22,167 nucleotides of DNA, taken from NCBI GenBank assembly GCA_031272655.1, contig JAISTJ010000198.1, positions 1-22,167 on the forward strand. The letters run 5' to 3'. The notes beneath the pieces were generated by a model. That model worked only from the letters and a program-made list of their open reading frames with translations, was not told the origin of the DNA and made no database searches. Of this stretch, positions 14,948-22,167 are shown one piece after another (the stretch's first letter is position 1; the number at the start of each line of letters is the position of its first letter). The stretch is from Tannerella sp. (GTDB lineage: Bacteria; Bacteroidota; Bacteroidia; Bacteroidales; Tannerellaceae). The translations under genes were made by a program, and so were the position numbers.

Positions 14948-15466
14948 ATGAAAAGAGTATTATTAAGTGTTTGTTTTTCAGCGATTTTATTATCCGCTTG
15001 CGGTGGCAAAGGCGCCAAAAGTAACAACGACGCCAATACGCCGGTAGAAATCCCCGACGCGAACTTCGGCGCGTATCTTCTTGAGAACTTTGACCAAAAC
15101 AATGATGGCGTTATTACAGTATCTGAAGCTGAGGCAGTTAAGGACATAAACTGCTCCGGCAAAGAGATCGCCGACCTCACCGGCATTGAGAAGTTTGCCA
15201 ACCTTGAGAGCCTTAATTGCAGCAACAACAAGTTGGACGAATTAGAACTGAGGTACAACAAGAAGCTGAACAAATTGGTCTGCACAGGGAATAACACCCC
15301 TCTGACTATTTATATCGGCATGTCAAGCCCGCTTCGCAATCAAAACGTGCAGCGACCCAAAAACAATGAGCCGCCCTCAACAGCAAACATGATGCTGCCC
15401 CTTGACGTCAGCAAATGCACATTCGACCATAATTCTACGAATATCTATCTGTCATTCGACGAATGA
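14948..15466 (+). CDS. Small lipoprotein with EF-hand and short LRR
   Basis: A 172-residue predicted lipoprotein (lipobox LSAC, Cys18). After a short linker comes IPDANFGAYLLENF, then a complete EF-hand loop DQNNDGVITVSE (residues 49-60, with Asp49, Asn51, Asp53 and Glu60 as calcium ligands), then about one and a half leucine-rich repeats of the LNCSNNKL type (about 75-116). This EF-hand plus LRR module is a known building block of Bacteroidetes surface proteins, but here it is unusually short and is followed by a unique tail of about 55 residues rich in Asn and Pro. Likely a calcium-binding envelope protein; partner unknown. The stop overlaps the ATG of the GldB-like gene (15463-15466), pointing to coupled translation. 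Confidence 0.8.
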   Translation: MKRVLLSVCFSAILLSACGGKGAKSNNDANTPVEIPDANFGAYLLENFDQNNDGVITVSEAEAVKDINCSGKEIADLTGIEKFANLESLNCSNNKLDELELRYNKKLNKLVCTGNNTPLTIYIGMSSPLRNQNVQRPKNNEPPSTANMMLPLDVSKCTFDHNSTNIYLSFDE

Positions 15467-16470
15467 TAAAGTTCAGGCTGTCGGGCATAACGGCTTTATT
15501 TACAGCGATTTTGTTTTACGGATGTAGCCGTCAGTCGCATGGAATGGTTGATGCAAAAGATTTGATTGTCATAAATCGCTTTGATTCAGCCTTGTATCTG
15601 TGGATTGACACCGACAGCGCCTGTTACCTCAACAAAGTAATAGATACAAATTCGCAACTGCTTGGTTTGCTGGGCAAAACGTTGTTTTCAGATCCGCCGG
15701 AAGATTCGGCCGCTTTCTGCGACAGGCTTATTAATTACTATTCCGAGCCTACCCTGAAATCTCTATATAAAGATGAACTTTCATTCTATTCATCTGATTC
15801 TGAGCGCTTTAAGCAATTTAAAGAAGAGTTGTCTTTCGGATTTGCGGAGATGAAAAGGCAGCTGCCTTCAATTCAAATCCCTGCCGTCAGCCTGCATGTG
15901 TCCGGTTTCCAACAGAATATAATCGTGGCTGACAGTTTGCTTTCTTGCTCGGCCGACAGGTATCTCGGCTCGGATTATCCTCTGTATCAGGACTTTTTCT
16001 ATCCTTTCCAGCGTAAAGCCATGACTGCCGACAGAATTGCGAAAGACTGCCTGAGCGCGTGGCTTAGATCGGAATACCCGTTTAAAGGCGACGATAAAGT
16101 GCTGCTCGACAGGATGTTATACGAAGGAAAGATCATTTATGCGCTCATCCAAACAGGTTATAATTACACTTTTCAAAACATCTTGACCGTTTCAGACGAT
16201 GAATACAAGTGGTTTTTAGAGTACGAACCGGCGTTGTGGACGACCATCAATGAACGCAAACATCTTGATACGCCTGATTTAATCACTACTTCAAGGTATT
16301 TCCTGCCTCAACCCGCCACGTTTATCGCAGCCGACGCACCGGGTAATCCGGGCAGTTTCATCGGCTACAGAATAATTTGCGATTATATGAAACGAACAGG
16401 CTCGTCGCTCGAAAAACTTATGTATATGACTGATTATCAGACAATTATAAAAAAAGCGAAATATAAATGA
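15463..16470 (+). CDS. GldB-like lipoprotein
   Basis: A 335-residue protein with a lipoprotein signal (FYGC, Cys21) resembling the gliding motility lipoprotein GldB. Supporting features: VINRFDSALY near the N terminus, DYPLYQDFFYPFQRKAM in the middle, LLDRMLYEGKIIYALIQ, and the C-terminal PGNPGSFIGYRIICDYMKRTG. In gliding flavobacteria GldB is essential for gliding and linked to the type IX secretion machinery; homologues also occur in non-gliding Bacteroidales, so motility should not be assumed, and no other gld gene is present. It overlaps the upstream EF-hand lipoprotein and the downstream HAD gene by four bases each (ATGA at 15463 and 16467), so the three are one translation-coupled unit. 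Confidence 0.8.
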   Translation: MIKFRLSGITALFTAILFYGCSRQSHGMVDAKDLIVINRFDSALYLWIDTDSACYLNKVIDTNSQLLGLLGKTLFSDPPEDSAAFCDRLINYYSEPTLKSLYKDELSFYSSDSERFKQFKEELSFGFAEMKRQLPSIQIPAVSLHVSGFQQNIIVADSLLSCSADRYLGSDYPLYQDFFYPFQRKAMTADRIAKDCLSAWLRSEYPFKGDDKVLLDRMLYEGKIIYALIQTGYNYTFQNILTVSDDEYKWFLEYEPALWTTINERKHLDTPDLITTSRYFLPQPATFIAADAPGNPGSFIGYRIICDYMKRTGSSLEKLMYMTDYQTIIKKAKYK

Positions 16471-17144
16471 TTAAGGCGGTTTTATTTGATATGGACGGGG
16501 TTTTGTATGATTCTATGCCGAATCATACATCTTCTTGGATAAAAGTAATGCAAAATCACGGCATCTATATGTCTGATATTGACGCATATATGAATGAAGG
16601 GAGGACGGGCGACGAGACTATTGACCTGATTTCCAAGCGGGAAGGCCGAATTATCGGTCGTGAAGAGCGCAAACAGATGTACGAAGAGAAGAAAGCGATT
16701 TTCAGCGCATGCCCGCAGGTAGCGCCATTCAAAGAAAGCGGAGAATTGCTGAAAAAAGTTGCCGGCAGCGGCTTGAAAATAATGCTCGTTACCGGTTCGG
16801 GGCAGCCGTCGCTGTTGGACGCCCTGAACGATGATTTCCCCAATATTTTTACGCGCGACAATATGGTTACTTCTTTTGACGTCAAACACGGGAAACCGCA
16901 TCCCGAGCCGTATCTGACCGCTCTCTGCAAGGGCTGCCTTAACGCCTCGGAAGCAGTTGTTGTAGAAAATTCACCGCTCGGAGTGGAGGCTGCTGTGGCG
17001 GCTGGAATCTATACTATTGCGGTAAATACCGGCCCGCTGCCCGACGAGACGCTGCTTAACGTAGGCGCTAACCGTCTTCTGCCCTCAATCGCCGCATTGC
17101 TGCACGAATGGGATAAAATAATAAAAGAGTTGCCGGCAAACTAA
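16467..17144 (+). CDS. HAD-superfamily hydrolase, beta-phosphoglucomutase-like
   Basis: A 225-residue cytoplasmic HAD phosphatase. Motif I is FDMDGVLYDS with nucleophile Asp8 and acid/base Asp10; a helical cap follows (about 15-85); motif II is in MLVTGSG; the motif III Lys is in KHGKPHPEPY; motif IV is VVENSPLGVEAA. The last is Glu-Asn where many relatives have Glu-Asp, which could weaken magnesium binding but is seen in some members. Cap type and the GKP-HPEPYL stretch place it near beta-phosphoglucomutases and sugar phosphatases. It begins inside the end of the GldB-like gene. With glgB, manA and an exported glycosidase near, a sugar phosphate substrate is plausible but inferred. Confidence 0.85.
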   Translation: MIKAVLFDMDGVLYDSMPNHTSSWIKVMQNHGIYMSDIDAYMNEGRTGDETIDLISKREGRIIGREERKQMYEEKKAIFSACPQVAPFKESGELLKKVAGSGLKIMLVTGSGQPSLLDALNDDFPNIFTRDNMVTSFDVKHGKPHPEPYLTALCKGCLNASEAVVVENSPLGVEAAVAAGIYTIAVNTGPLPDETLLNVGANRLLPSIAALLHEWDKIIKELPAN

Positions 17145-17171
17145 AAAAGCACATCATTCCAATTTTTTTAC

Positions 17172-17179
17172 TAATTTTG
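17172..17179 (+). promoter_or_regulatory. -7 element upstream of the exported glycosidase
   Basis: TAATTTTG fits TAnnTTTG and ends 26 nt before the ATG at 17206. No TTG at the -33 distance. Confidence 0.5.
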
Positions 17180-17205
17180 CAGGGTATTCTAAAACAATTT
17201 TAAAC

Positions 17206-19059
17206 ATGAAAAGAAAAATATTTTTTGTAACAGTATTAGCAGCTGTCGTTATTTCCGACGGTTTTGCAAGACCGCGCCGTCCGCAAGCGGCCGACGGTTA
17301 TCCGCTTTCAAACTTCTCGCTGACGGTCAATGCGTCCGAAAACGGCGATTTCTTCGGCGAATTTCTTGTTAACCCGGGCAAGTTGGGCGACTGGCTTGAA
17401 CCGCAGGACGGCATCGCTTTCGCAATAGAAAAAGGCGGCAAGTCGCATCCGTTTTCGGGTTTTGCGCAAAAGACCGTTAACCGCAGCTTCCCTTTTGTAA
17501 GGAACACCTATCAACAATCCGACATTATATCCGCCCGAATCGAAGCGGAAGCCTTTTGCCCGCTGGGTATCAATGACTTAAAGACATCTTCAATGCCTAC
17601 GGTGCTGCTTACATTGAAATGCACAGCCGACAAAGCGGAAAACTTCAACATATTAGTAACCGCCGACTCAATCAGCGCAGTTTCCGGAAAATCGAAATAC
17701 AGTATTGGCATCGGAAACGGCTGGTTGATAAGCAGTTCCAAAATCAATTGGAAGAAAGGAAGCAAAGAAATCTCAATTCCGGTAGCGCTGAAAAAAGGCG
17801 AAACACGCACTGTTGCGCTTGCAATAGAATTTCGTGATGCACAACAGGTTTATACAGAGTGGTTTAAGTCCCCGACAGAAGCCGGCGCTTACGCTTTGGA
17901 TAACTTCGGAACGCTCAGGGAAAAGACCTTACAGTTCAGCGACGCCATCCCAGTTACGGGCGACGCCGAGCTTGATAAATATCTGCGCTGGTACATGGTT
18001 CCGGGCATTGCACTGACCAAATGCACTAATAATGACGAAGTTCTGACTATGGGCTATTGCGAACTCAATCAGCGTGACAGTTACTGGACTTCGTGGCTTC
18101 ATCTCGTGATGTATAAAGACCTTGAGCGCAAAATGCTTCTCGAAAGCATTGAGTATCAGCAGGAATCAGGGAAAATACCCACTACCATCCTGCCGCTGAT
18201 AGAGCGTAACGATGACATTGATATAAACGCCTTTTTTATCCTTCGCGATGCGCGTTATTACCGTTATTATAAGGACATTGCAGGCCTTCGCAACGACTGG
18301 CAGGCGCTTAAAAAAGCAATGAACTGGCTGATTTCGAGGGACAAATCCGGCAACGGGCTTCCGGAGCAGGTGTCCTTCTGGGGCGACTGGAAGGATGTGC
18401 GTGGGGTCAAAGACCGCCGCTATTCGCCTTTTTCGGGACTTATTTACCTTGCAGCGCTGAAAGAAATGATTTTTCTCGGCAAGGAAGTATCTGATAACGA
18501 AGCAATTAAGCAATACTCAGATGCTTATGACAAGGGATATGGTTTTATCAATAAACCTGTTGAAGAGGGCGGACTTTGGAACGGTGAATATTACTGCCAA
18601 ATATGGAAAGACGGGACGGTAAACACGCATCTGCTTCAGGATCAGACTATTGGCATACTGTTTGGAGTTGTACCTGCGGACAGATCCGAAAAAATCATAC
18701 AATCGCTTAATAATCAGAGCCTTACGCCTTATGGCATAGCAGAAACAACTCCCTATTATCCCGAAAGTTTCGGCTACAAACCGGCTACTTACCACAACGG
18801 CGCGGTCTGGCCATGGCTTAGTTTCATGGATTGTTGGGCGCGGGCGGTTGCCGGACATACCGAAGAGGCTGTTGATTTAGTTAAAAAAGTTGCACATGCC
18901 GACCTTGTGGCGTCGGGCGACTGGTCTCCGAATGAGCATATTAACAGTCTTACAGGCGAAAATCTCGGTTTCAAACTTCAGGGATGGAATGCCGGCCTGT
19001 ATGGATTCGTTTACTTCGGTTTACTGCATAAAGATTTGAATGTCATACCTTTAAAATAA
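17206..19059 (+). CDS. Exported six-hairpin glycosidase (glucosidase-like)
   Basis: A 617-residue protein with a type I signal peptide (residues 1 to about 22, ending near GFA). Residues about 30-230 are a beta-sandwich domain and about 245-610 an (alpha/alpha)6 barrel. Segments that show this are [26 protein letters not shown] and [14 protein letters not shown]; the last resembles the C-terminal domain of glycogen-debranching and GH63-type enzymes. Acidic residues in the first two are candidates for catalysis. It is expected in the periplasm and to hydrolyse alpha-glucosides or related sugars; the exact family cannot be settled by eye. It carries its own -7 element and ends 2 bp before smpB. 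Confidence 0.7.
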   Translation: MKRKIFFVTVLAAVVISDGFARPRRPQAADGYPLSNFSLTVNASENGDFFGEFLVNPGKLGDWLEPQDGIAFAIEKGGKSHPFSGFAQKTVNRSFPFVRNTYQQSDIISARIEAEAFCPLGINDLKTSSMPTVLLTLKCTADKAENFNILVTADSISAVSGKSKYSIGIGNGWLISSSKINWKKGSKEISIPVALKKGETRTVALAIEFRDAQQVYTEWFKSPTEAGAYALDNFGTLREKTLQFSDAIPVTGDAELDKYLRWYMVPGIALTKCTNNDEVLTMGYCELNQRDSYWTSWLHLVMYKDLERKMLLESIEYQQESGKIPTTILPLIERNDDIDINAFFILRDARYYRYYKDIAGLRNDWQALKKAMNWLISRDKSGNGLPEQVSFWGDWKDVRGVKDRRYSPFSGLIYLAALKEMIFLGKEVSDNEAIKQYSDAYDKGYGFINKPVEEGGLWNGEYYCQIWKDGTVNTHLLQDQTIGILFGVVPADRSEKIIQSLNNQSLTPYGIAETTPYYPESFGYKPATYHNGAVWPWLSFMDCWARAVAGHTEEAVDLVKKVAHADLVASGDWSPNEHINSLTGENLGFKLQGWNAGLYGFVYFGLLHKDLNVIPLK

Positions 19060-19061
19060 CT

Positions 19062-19532
19062 ATGGCGACTGCGAAACAGAAAATAAGTAACAACGTACTG
19101 ATCAAAAACAAGCGCGCATCGTTTGATTATGAGTTCATTGAAACGTTTACTGCGGGTATTGTGCTGACTGGTACGGAGATAAAGTCCGTCAGGCTTGGAA
19201 AAGCAAGTCTGGTGGACACTTATTGCGTTGTCGAGAGGGGTGAAGTCTGGGTGAAAAACATGTATATCGCCGAATATTTTTACGGCACATATAATAACCA
19301 CGTCGCCCGCCGCGAACGTAAACTGCTGTTAAACAGGAAAGAAATACGTTCGCTTGATTCGGCGGCAAAAAACAGCGGCTTCACAATTGTGCCTGTCAGG
19401 CTGTTTATCAACGACAAAGGGTTGGTGAAAGTGGTTATCGCCATCGCCAAAGGCAAGAAAGAATACGACAAACGCCAAGCCCTGAAAGAGCGCGACGACA
19501 AGCGTTTCATGCAGAATGCGTTTATGAAGTAA
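19062..19532 (+). CDS. smpB: SsrA-binding protein SmpB
   Basis: A 156-residue RNA-binding protein that brings tmRNA to stalled ribosomes for trans-translation. Family hallmarks: [34 protein letters not shown], and a basic C-terminal tail starting [14 protein letters not shown], which enters the empty mRNA channel. Length agrees with the family. It starts 2 bp after the glycosidase stop, so it is probably read through from that gene or from an internal promoter that I did not recognise. No ssrA gene was seen in the window. The 3' end faces aspC across an 80-bp convergent gap. Confidence 0.95.
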   Translation: MATAKQKISNNVLIKNKRASFDYEFIETFTAGIVLTGTEIKSVRLGKASLVDTYCVVERGEVWVKNMYIAEYFYGTYNNHVARRERKLLLNRKEIRSLDSAAKNSGFTIVPVRLFINDKGLVKVVIAIAKGKKEYDKRQALKERDDKRFMQNAFMK

Positions 19533-19570
19533 ACTTTGCCCGCGTACATTATCGCAATTCGCAGTTTTAC

Positions 19571-19610
19571 CGGACGGACGGACAATTAGGAGGGCGGAAG
19601 GACGGGCGGA
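19571..19610. other. G-rich convergent intergenic segment
   Basis: In the 80-bp gap between the convergent smpB and aspC genes lies a tandem GGAC run (three copies, about 19572-19583) and a purine-rich block with six runs of at least two G (19589-19609), including two copies of GGGCGGAA at 12-bp spacing. A two-tetrad G-quadruplex on the plus strand is possible. No classical hairpin terminator with a T tract was found. Confidence 0.4.
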
Positions 19611-19612
19611 AA

Positions 19613-20800
19613 CTATTGCAACCGTCCCAAAGCCGCGCGTATCCGGCTGATGGCTTCGGTGATGTTTTCGTCCGAAGTAGCGTATGAAAGGCGGATGTGC
19701 GCGGGCGCTCCGAAAGCGGCGCCTCCAACAGTGGCTACATGGCCTTCTTCAAGCAGATACATCGCCAAATCGCCTGCATTATCTATCTTCCTGCCATTGA
19801 ACGACTTACCGAAATATGCACTTACTTCGGGGAAAACATAAAATGCTCCTTGCGGGTTATTTACCTTAATATCAGGTATTTCGCTGCAAAGTTTTACTAT
19901 CAGGTCGCGGCGGCGCTGGAAAGCCTGACGCATTGTTTCAACGCAGCTCTGGTCGCCGTTGAATGCCGCCACAGATGCTTTCTGGGCTATCGAACTGGCG
20001 CCTGAGGTATATTGCCCCTGCAGTTTGTTGCACGCTTTAGCTATCCACAGCGGCACGGCTATGAAACCGATACGCCAGCCGGTCATTGCGTAAGCCTTTG
20101 ATACTCCGTTCACTACAACTACACGATCGCGCACTTCGGCAAACTGGGCGATGCTCTCATGCTTACCGATATAGTTGATGTGTTCGTAAATCTCATCGGC
20201 TATAATGGTGATATTCGGGTACTTAGCGAGTACGGCCACAAGCCCTTGCAGTTCATCGCGGCTGTAAACGCTGCCGGTAGGATTTGACGGCGAACAGAGG
20301 ATGAGCGCTTTGGTGCGCGGCGTGATGGCGGCTTCAAGCTGTGCCGGCGTAATCTTGAAATCCTGCTCTATGCCTGCATTAACGAGGACATTGACGCCCT
20401 CGGCAAGCTTGTTCATCTCAAAATAACTGACCCACGCAGGCGTCGGGATTATGACCTCGTCGCCTTTGTCAATGATGCAAAGAAGGACATTGCAGACCGA
20501 CTGTTTCGCCCCGTTGGATACAATAATCTGTTCCGGAGTGAAATCCAAGTCGTTCTCTCTCTTGAGTTTATCAACTATCGCCTTCCGCAAGTCGGCATAA
20601 CCCGGTACAGGGGAATAAAACGAAAAGTTGTCATCAATAGCCTTCTTAGCAGCGGCTTTTATGTGGTCGGGGGTGAAGAAATCAGGCTCCCCAACGCTTA
20701 AGTTGATTACATCTATTCCTTGCGCCTTCAGTTCGGCGCTCTTCTGCGACATCGCCAGCGTCTCGGATGGCGACAAACTTTCTAATCTTTGTGATAACAT
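19613..20800 (-). CDS. Pyridoxal-phosphate aminotransferase, aspartate type I-beta
   Basis: A 395-residue fold-type I aminotransferase that most resembles bacterial aspartate/prephenate aminotransferases. Landmarks: VINLSVGEPDF at about 31-41, SNPTG at 172-176 with the cofactor-contacting Asn173, ADEIYEHI (Asp202, Tyr205), and the Schiff-base Lys235 in SKAYAMTGWRIGF. No signal peptide. It moves amino groups between aspartate or aromatic/prephenate acids and 2-oxo acids; substrate choice cannot be read from sequence alone. It lies 43 bp after ribBA in the same direction, with the spacer made of a 7-bp repeat array and no clear -7 element, so it is probably expressed from the ribBA promoter. 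Confidence 0.9.
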   Translation of the reverse strand: MLSQRLESLSPSETLAMSQKSAELKAQGIDVINLSVGEPDFFTPDHIKAAAKKAIDDNFSFYSPVPGYADLRKAIVDKLKRENDLDFTPEQIIVSNGAKQSVCNVLLCIIDKGDEVIIPTPAWVSYFEMNKLAEGVNVLVNAGIEQDFKITPAQLEAAITPRTKALILCSPSNPTGSVYSRDELQGLVAVLAKYPNITIIADEIYEHINYIGKHESIAQFAEVRDRVVVVNGVSKAYAMTGWRIGFIAVPLWIAKACNKLQGQYTSGASSIAQKASVAAFNGDQSCVETMRQAFQRRRDLIVKLCSEIPDIKVNNPQGAFYVFPEVSAYFGKSFNGRKIDNAGDLAMYLLEEGHVATVGGAAFGAPAHIRLSYATSDENITEAISRIRAALGRLQ

Positions 20801-20802
20801 AT

Positions 20803-20858
20803 CTTTTTTAATTTTAGATTTTTGATTTTAGATTTATAAACCATTAATCATTAACCAT
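20803..20858 (-). repeat. Tandem heptamer array D, between ribBA and aspC
   Basis: Eight 7-bp units on the minus strand: ATGGTTA, ATGATTA, ATGGTTT, ATAAATC, TAAAATC, AAAAATC, TAAAATT and AAAAAAG. The first two encode the last four residues of RibBA and contain its stop codon; the last unit ends 2 nt before the aspartate aminotransferase ATG. As in array A, unit type changes along the array without loss of register. Confidence 0.85.
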
Positions 20859-22064
20859 TTGCAAATCATGTCCCATTCGCTCTTTTTTAGTCCTGAGATA
20901 GAACTCGTTATAGCGATTGGGTTCCACCTCAACAGGCACATTTTCAACCACTTCCAAGCCATAAGCCTCCAAACCTACGCGCTTGACGGGGTTGTTGGTG
21001 ATAAGGCGCATCTTGTGGACGCCTATCTGGCGCAATATCTGCGCGCCGACGCCATAATCGCGTTCATCGGCTTTGTGGTGAAGGTGAAGGTTGGCGTCAA
21101 CGGTATCCAAACCTTCTTCCTGCAGTTTGTAAGCCTTGATTTTATCCATCAAACCAATCCCGCGTCCTTCCTGACTGAGATACAACAGCACTCCCCTACC
21201 CTCTTTCTCAATGAGTTTCATTGCTTTATGCAGTTGCTCTCCGCAGTCGCACCGCATCGAACCGAAGATGTCGCCCGTCATACATGAAGAATGTACGCGC
21301 ACGAGAATAGGTTCGTCGGCTGTTATATCTCCCTTAATCAGCGCAATATGCTCCAGTCCGGAACTTTTCTGCAGGAACGGTATCAGGTGAAAATCACCGT
21401 AGGCGGTAGGCAGTTTCACCTCTTCGCCACGCTCCACATGCGATTCCGTCAGCAATCGGTAGGCTATTAAGTCGCTGATAGATATTATCTTAATGCCGAA
21501 TTTTTGCGCCACCTCCATCAGTTGCGGCAGTCGCGCCATCGTGCCGTCTTCGTTAAGTATCTCTATCAAGGCGCCTGCAGGATTAAGTCCGGCAAGTCGC
21601 GCCAAATCAACGGTAGCCTCCGTATGCCCTGCCCGCCGCAACACGCCCCGTGAACGCGCCCGCAACGGGCTGATATGTCCGGGACGCCCAAGGTCGGACG
21701 GTTTGGTAGCGGGATCGGCAAGCGCAAGGATAGTCTGTGCGCGGTCGTAAGCAGAGACGCCAGTAGTGCAACCGCCGCCAATCTTATCAACAGTAACCGT
21801 GAACGGCGTTTCGAGCGGCGAAGTGTTCATAATAACCTGCATATTAAGGTCAAGCTCCTCGCAACGCTCCTCTGTAAGCGGCGCACATAACACCCCACGC
21901 CCGTAAGACATCATAAAATTGACCTTTTCGGGTGTGATCTTCTCCGCCGCAATGATGAAATCGCCTTCATTTTCACGGTCTTCATCATCAACGACTATCA
22001 AAAACCTGCCCTCGCGAAAGTCTTCTATCGCTTCTTCTATCGTGTTTAGTTTTAAGTCTTGCAT
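20844..22064 (-). CDS. ribBA: Bifunctional DHBP synthase / GTP cyclohydrolase II
   Basis: A 406-residue fusion that makes both precursors of riboflavin. The N-terminal half (about 1-205) is 3,4-dihydroxy-2-butanone-4-phosphate synthase, shown by [10 protein letters not shown] (26-35) and [17 protein letters not shown]. The C-terminal half (about 207-400) is GTP cyclohydrolase II, shown by the zinc cysteines in [17 protein letters not shown] and by SQEGRGIGL and TNNPVKR. The start at 22064 (MQDLK) is chosen because upstream in-frame TTG at 22085 falls inside the -7 element. The final Met-Val-Asn-Asp is encoded by the 7-bp repeat array, beyond the conserved domain. No FMN riboswitch is visible in the short leader. 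Confidence 0.95.
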   Translation of the reverse strand: MQDLKLNTIEEAIEDFREGRFLIVVDDEDRENEGDFIIAAEKITPEKVNFMMSYGRGVLCAPLTEERCEELDLNMQVIMNTSPLETPFTVTVDKIGGGCTTGVSAYDRAQTILALADPATKPSDLGRPGHISPLRARSRGVLRRAGHTEATVDLARLAGLNPAGALIEILNEDGTMARLPQLMEVAQKFGIKIISISDLIAYRLLTESHVERGEEVKLPTAYGDFHLIPFLQKSSGLEHIALIKGDITADEPILVRVHSSCMTGDIFGSMRCDCGEQLHKAMKLIEKEGRGVLLYLSQEGRGIGLMDKIKAYKLQEEGLDTVDANLHLHHKADERDYGVGAQILRQIGVHKMRLITNNPVKRVGLEAYGLEVVENVPVEVEPNRYNEFYLRTKKERMGHDLQMVND

Positions 22065-22082
22065 AACTAACGATTTTGGGTG

Positions 22083-22090
22083 CAAAGGTA
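22083..22090 (-). promoter_or_regulatory. -7 element of ribBA
   Basis: On the minus strand TACCTTTG fits TAnnTTTG and ends 18 nt before the chosen ATG. A good TTG at the -33 distance was not found. Confidence 0.6.
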
Positions 22091-22167
22091 ATAAAGATTT
22101 AAGAAATATTACAGTTTTTAGCCGTCAATTTACTTTCGCAAAGCTACTCAACGGCTACTTTTTTGCC

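Noticed and set aside
15463..16470. Gliding motility locus
   Set aside because: Only a GldB-like gene is present; no other gld or spr genes are in the window and GldB homologues occur in non-gliding relatives.
22065..22167. FMN riboswitch upstream of ribBA
   Set aside because: The -7 element lies 18 nt before the ATG, leaving no room for a riboswitch in the leader, and no RFN-like conserved segments are seen.

Overview
The window looks like chromosomal DNA of a member of Bacteroidetes, most likely the order Bacteroidales. The evidence is gene content (Bacteroidetes-type RpoZ-like protein, DUF4293 protein, a GldB-like lipoprotein, eukaryote-like GH13_8 branching enzyme, fused RibBA) together with promoters of the Bacteroidetes type (TAnnTTTG at -7, TTG or TTTG about 19-20 nt upstream) in front of several genes. 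I cannot name the genus. No tRNA, rRNA, CRISPR array, transposase, phage or plasmid gene was seen.

Layout. 1-2373 (+): the 3' end of phenylacetate-CoA ligase, a two-ACT-domain protein, then bamD, an rpoZ-like gene and a DUF4293 membrane protein. 2408-5072 (-): phoH, purC and aroE, read as one unit. 5073-7876: an accessory patch with an archaeal-type AAA ATPase (-) and a class II Fic protein (+), separated by about 410 bp of AT-rich DNA that carries two REP-like repeats. 8035-11179 (+): a GH43-type lipoprotein glycosidase and a Tat-exported Gfo/Idh/MocA oxidoreductase. 11363-14885 (+): a DUF1097 membrane protein, glgB and a class I mannose-6-phosphate isomerase, tightly packed. 14948-17144 (+): an EF-hand/LRR lipoprotein, a GldB-like lipoprotein and a HAD phosphatase, joined by ATGA overlaps. 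17206-19532 (+): an exported six-hairpin glycosidase and smpB. 19613-22064 (-): ribBA and an aspartate-type aminotransferase.

How the genes work together. Most are housekeeping: outer-membrane assembly, transcription, purine, shikimate and riboflavin synthesis, ribosome rescue. A second theme is carbohydrate: exported glycosidases, an exported sugar-type oxidoreductase, glycogen branching and phosphomannose isomerisation.

The most unusual feature is not a gene. Five spacers hold tandem arrays with a strict 7-bp period (183-252, 4110-4151, 11175-11250, 11329-11362, 20803-20858). Unit sequences differ between arrays and even change inside an array, but the 7-bp register is kept. Four of the five begin on, or a few bases before, the stop codon of the upstream gene, and two run into its last codons. 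Short tandem heptamers are known in some bacterial genomes, but the anchoring at stop codons and the fixed period with changing sequence deserve testing. No convincing new multi-gene defence or biosynthetic system is present.
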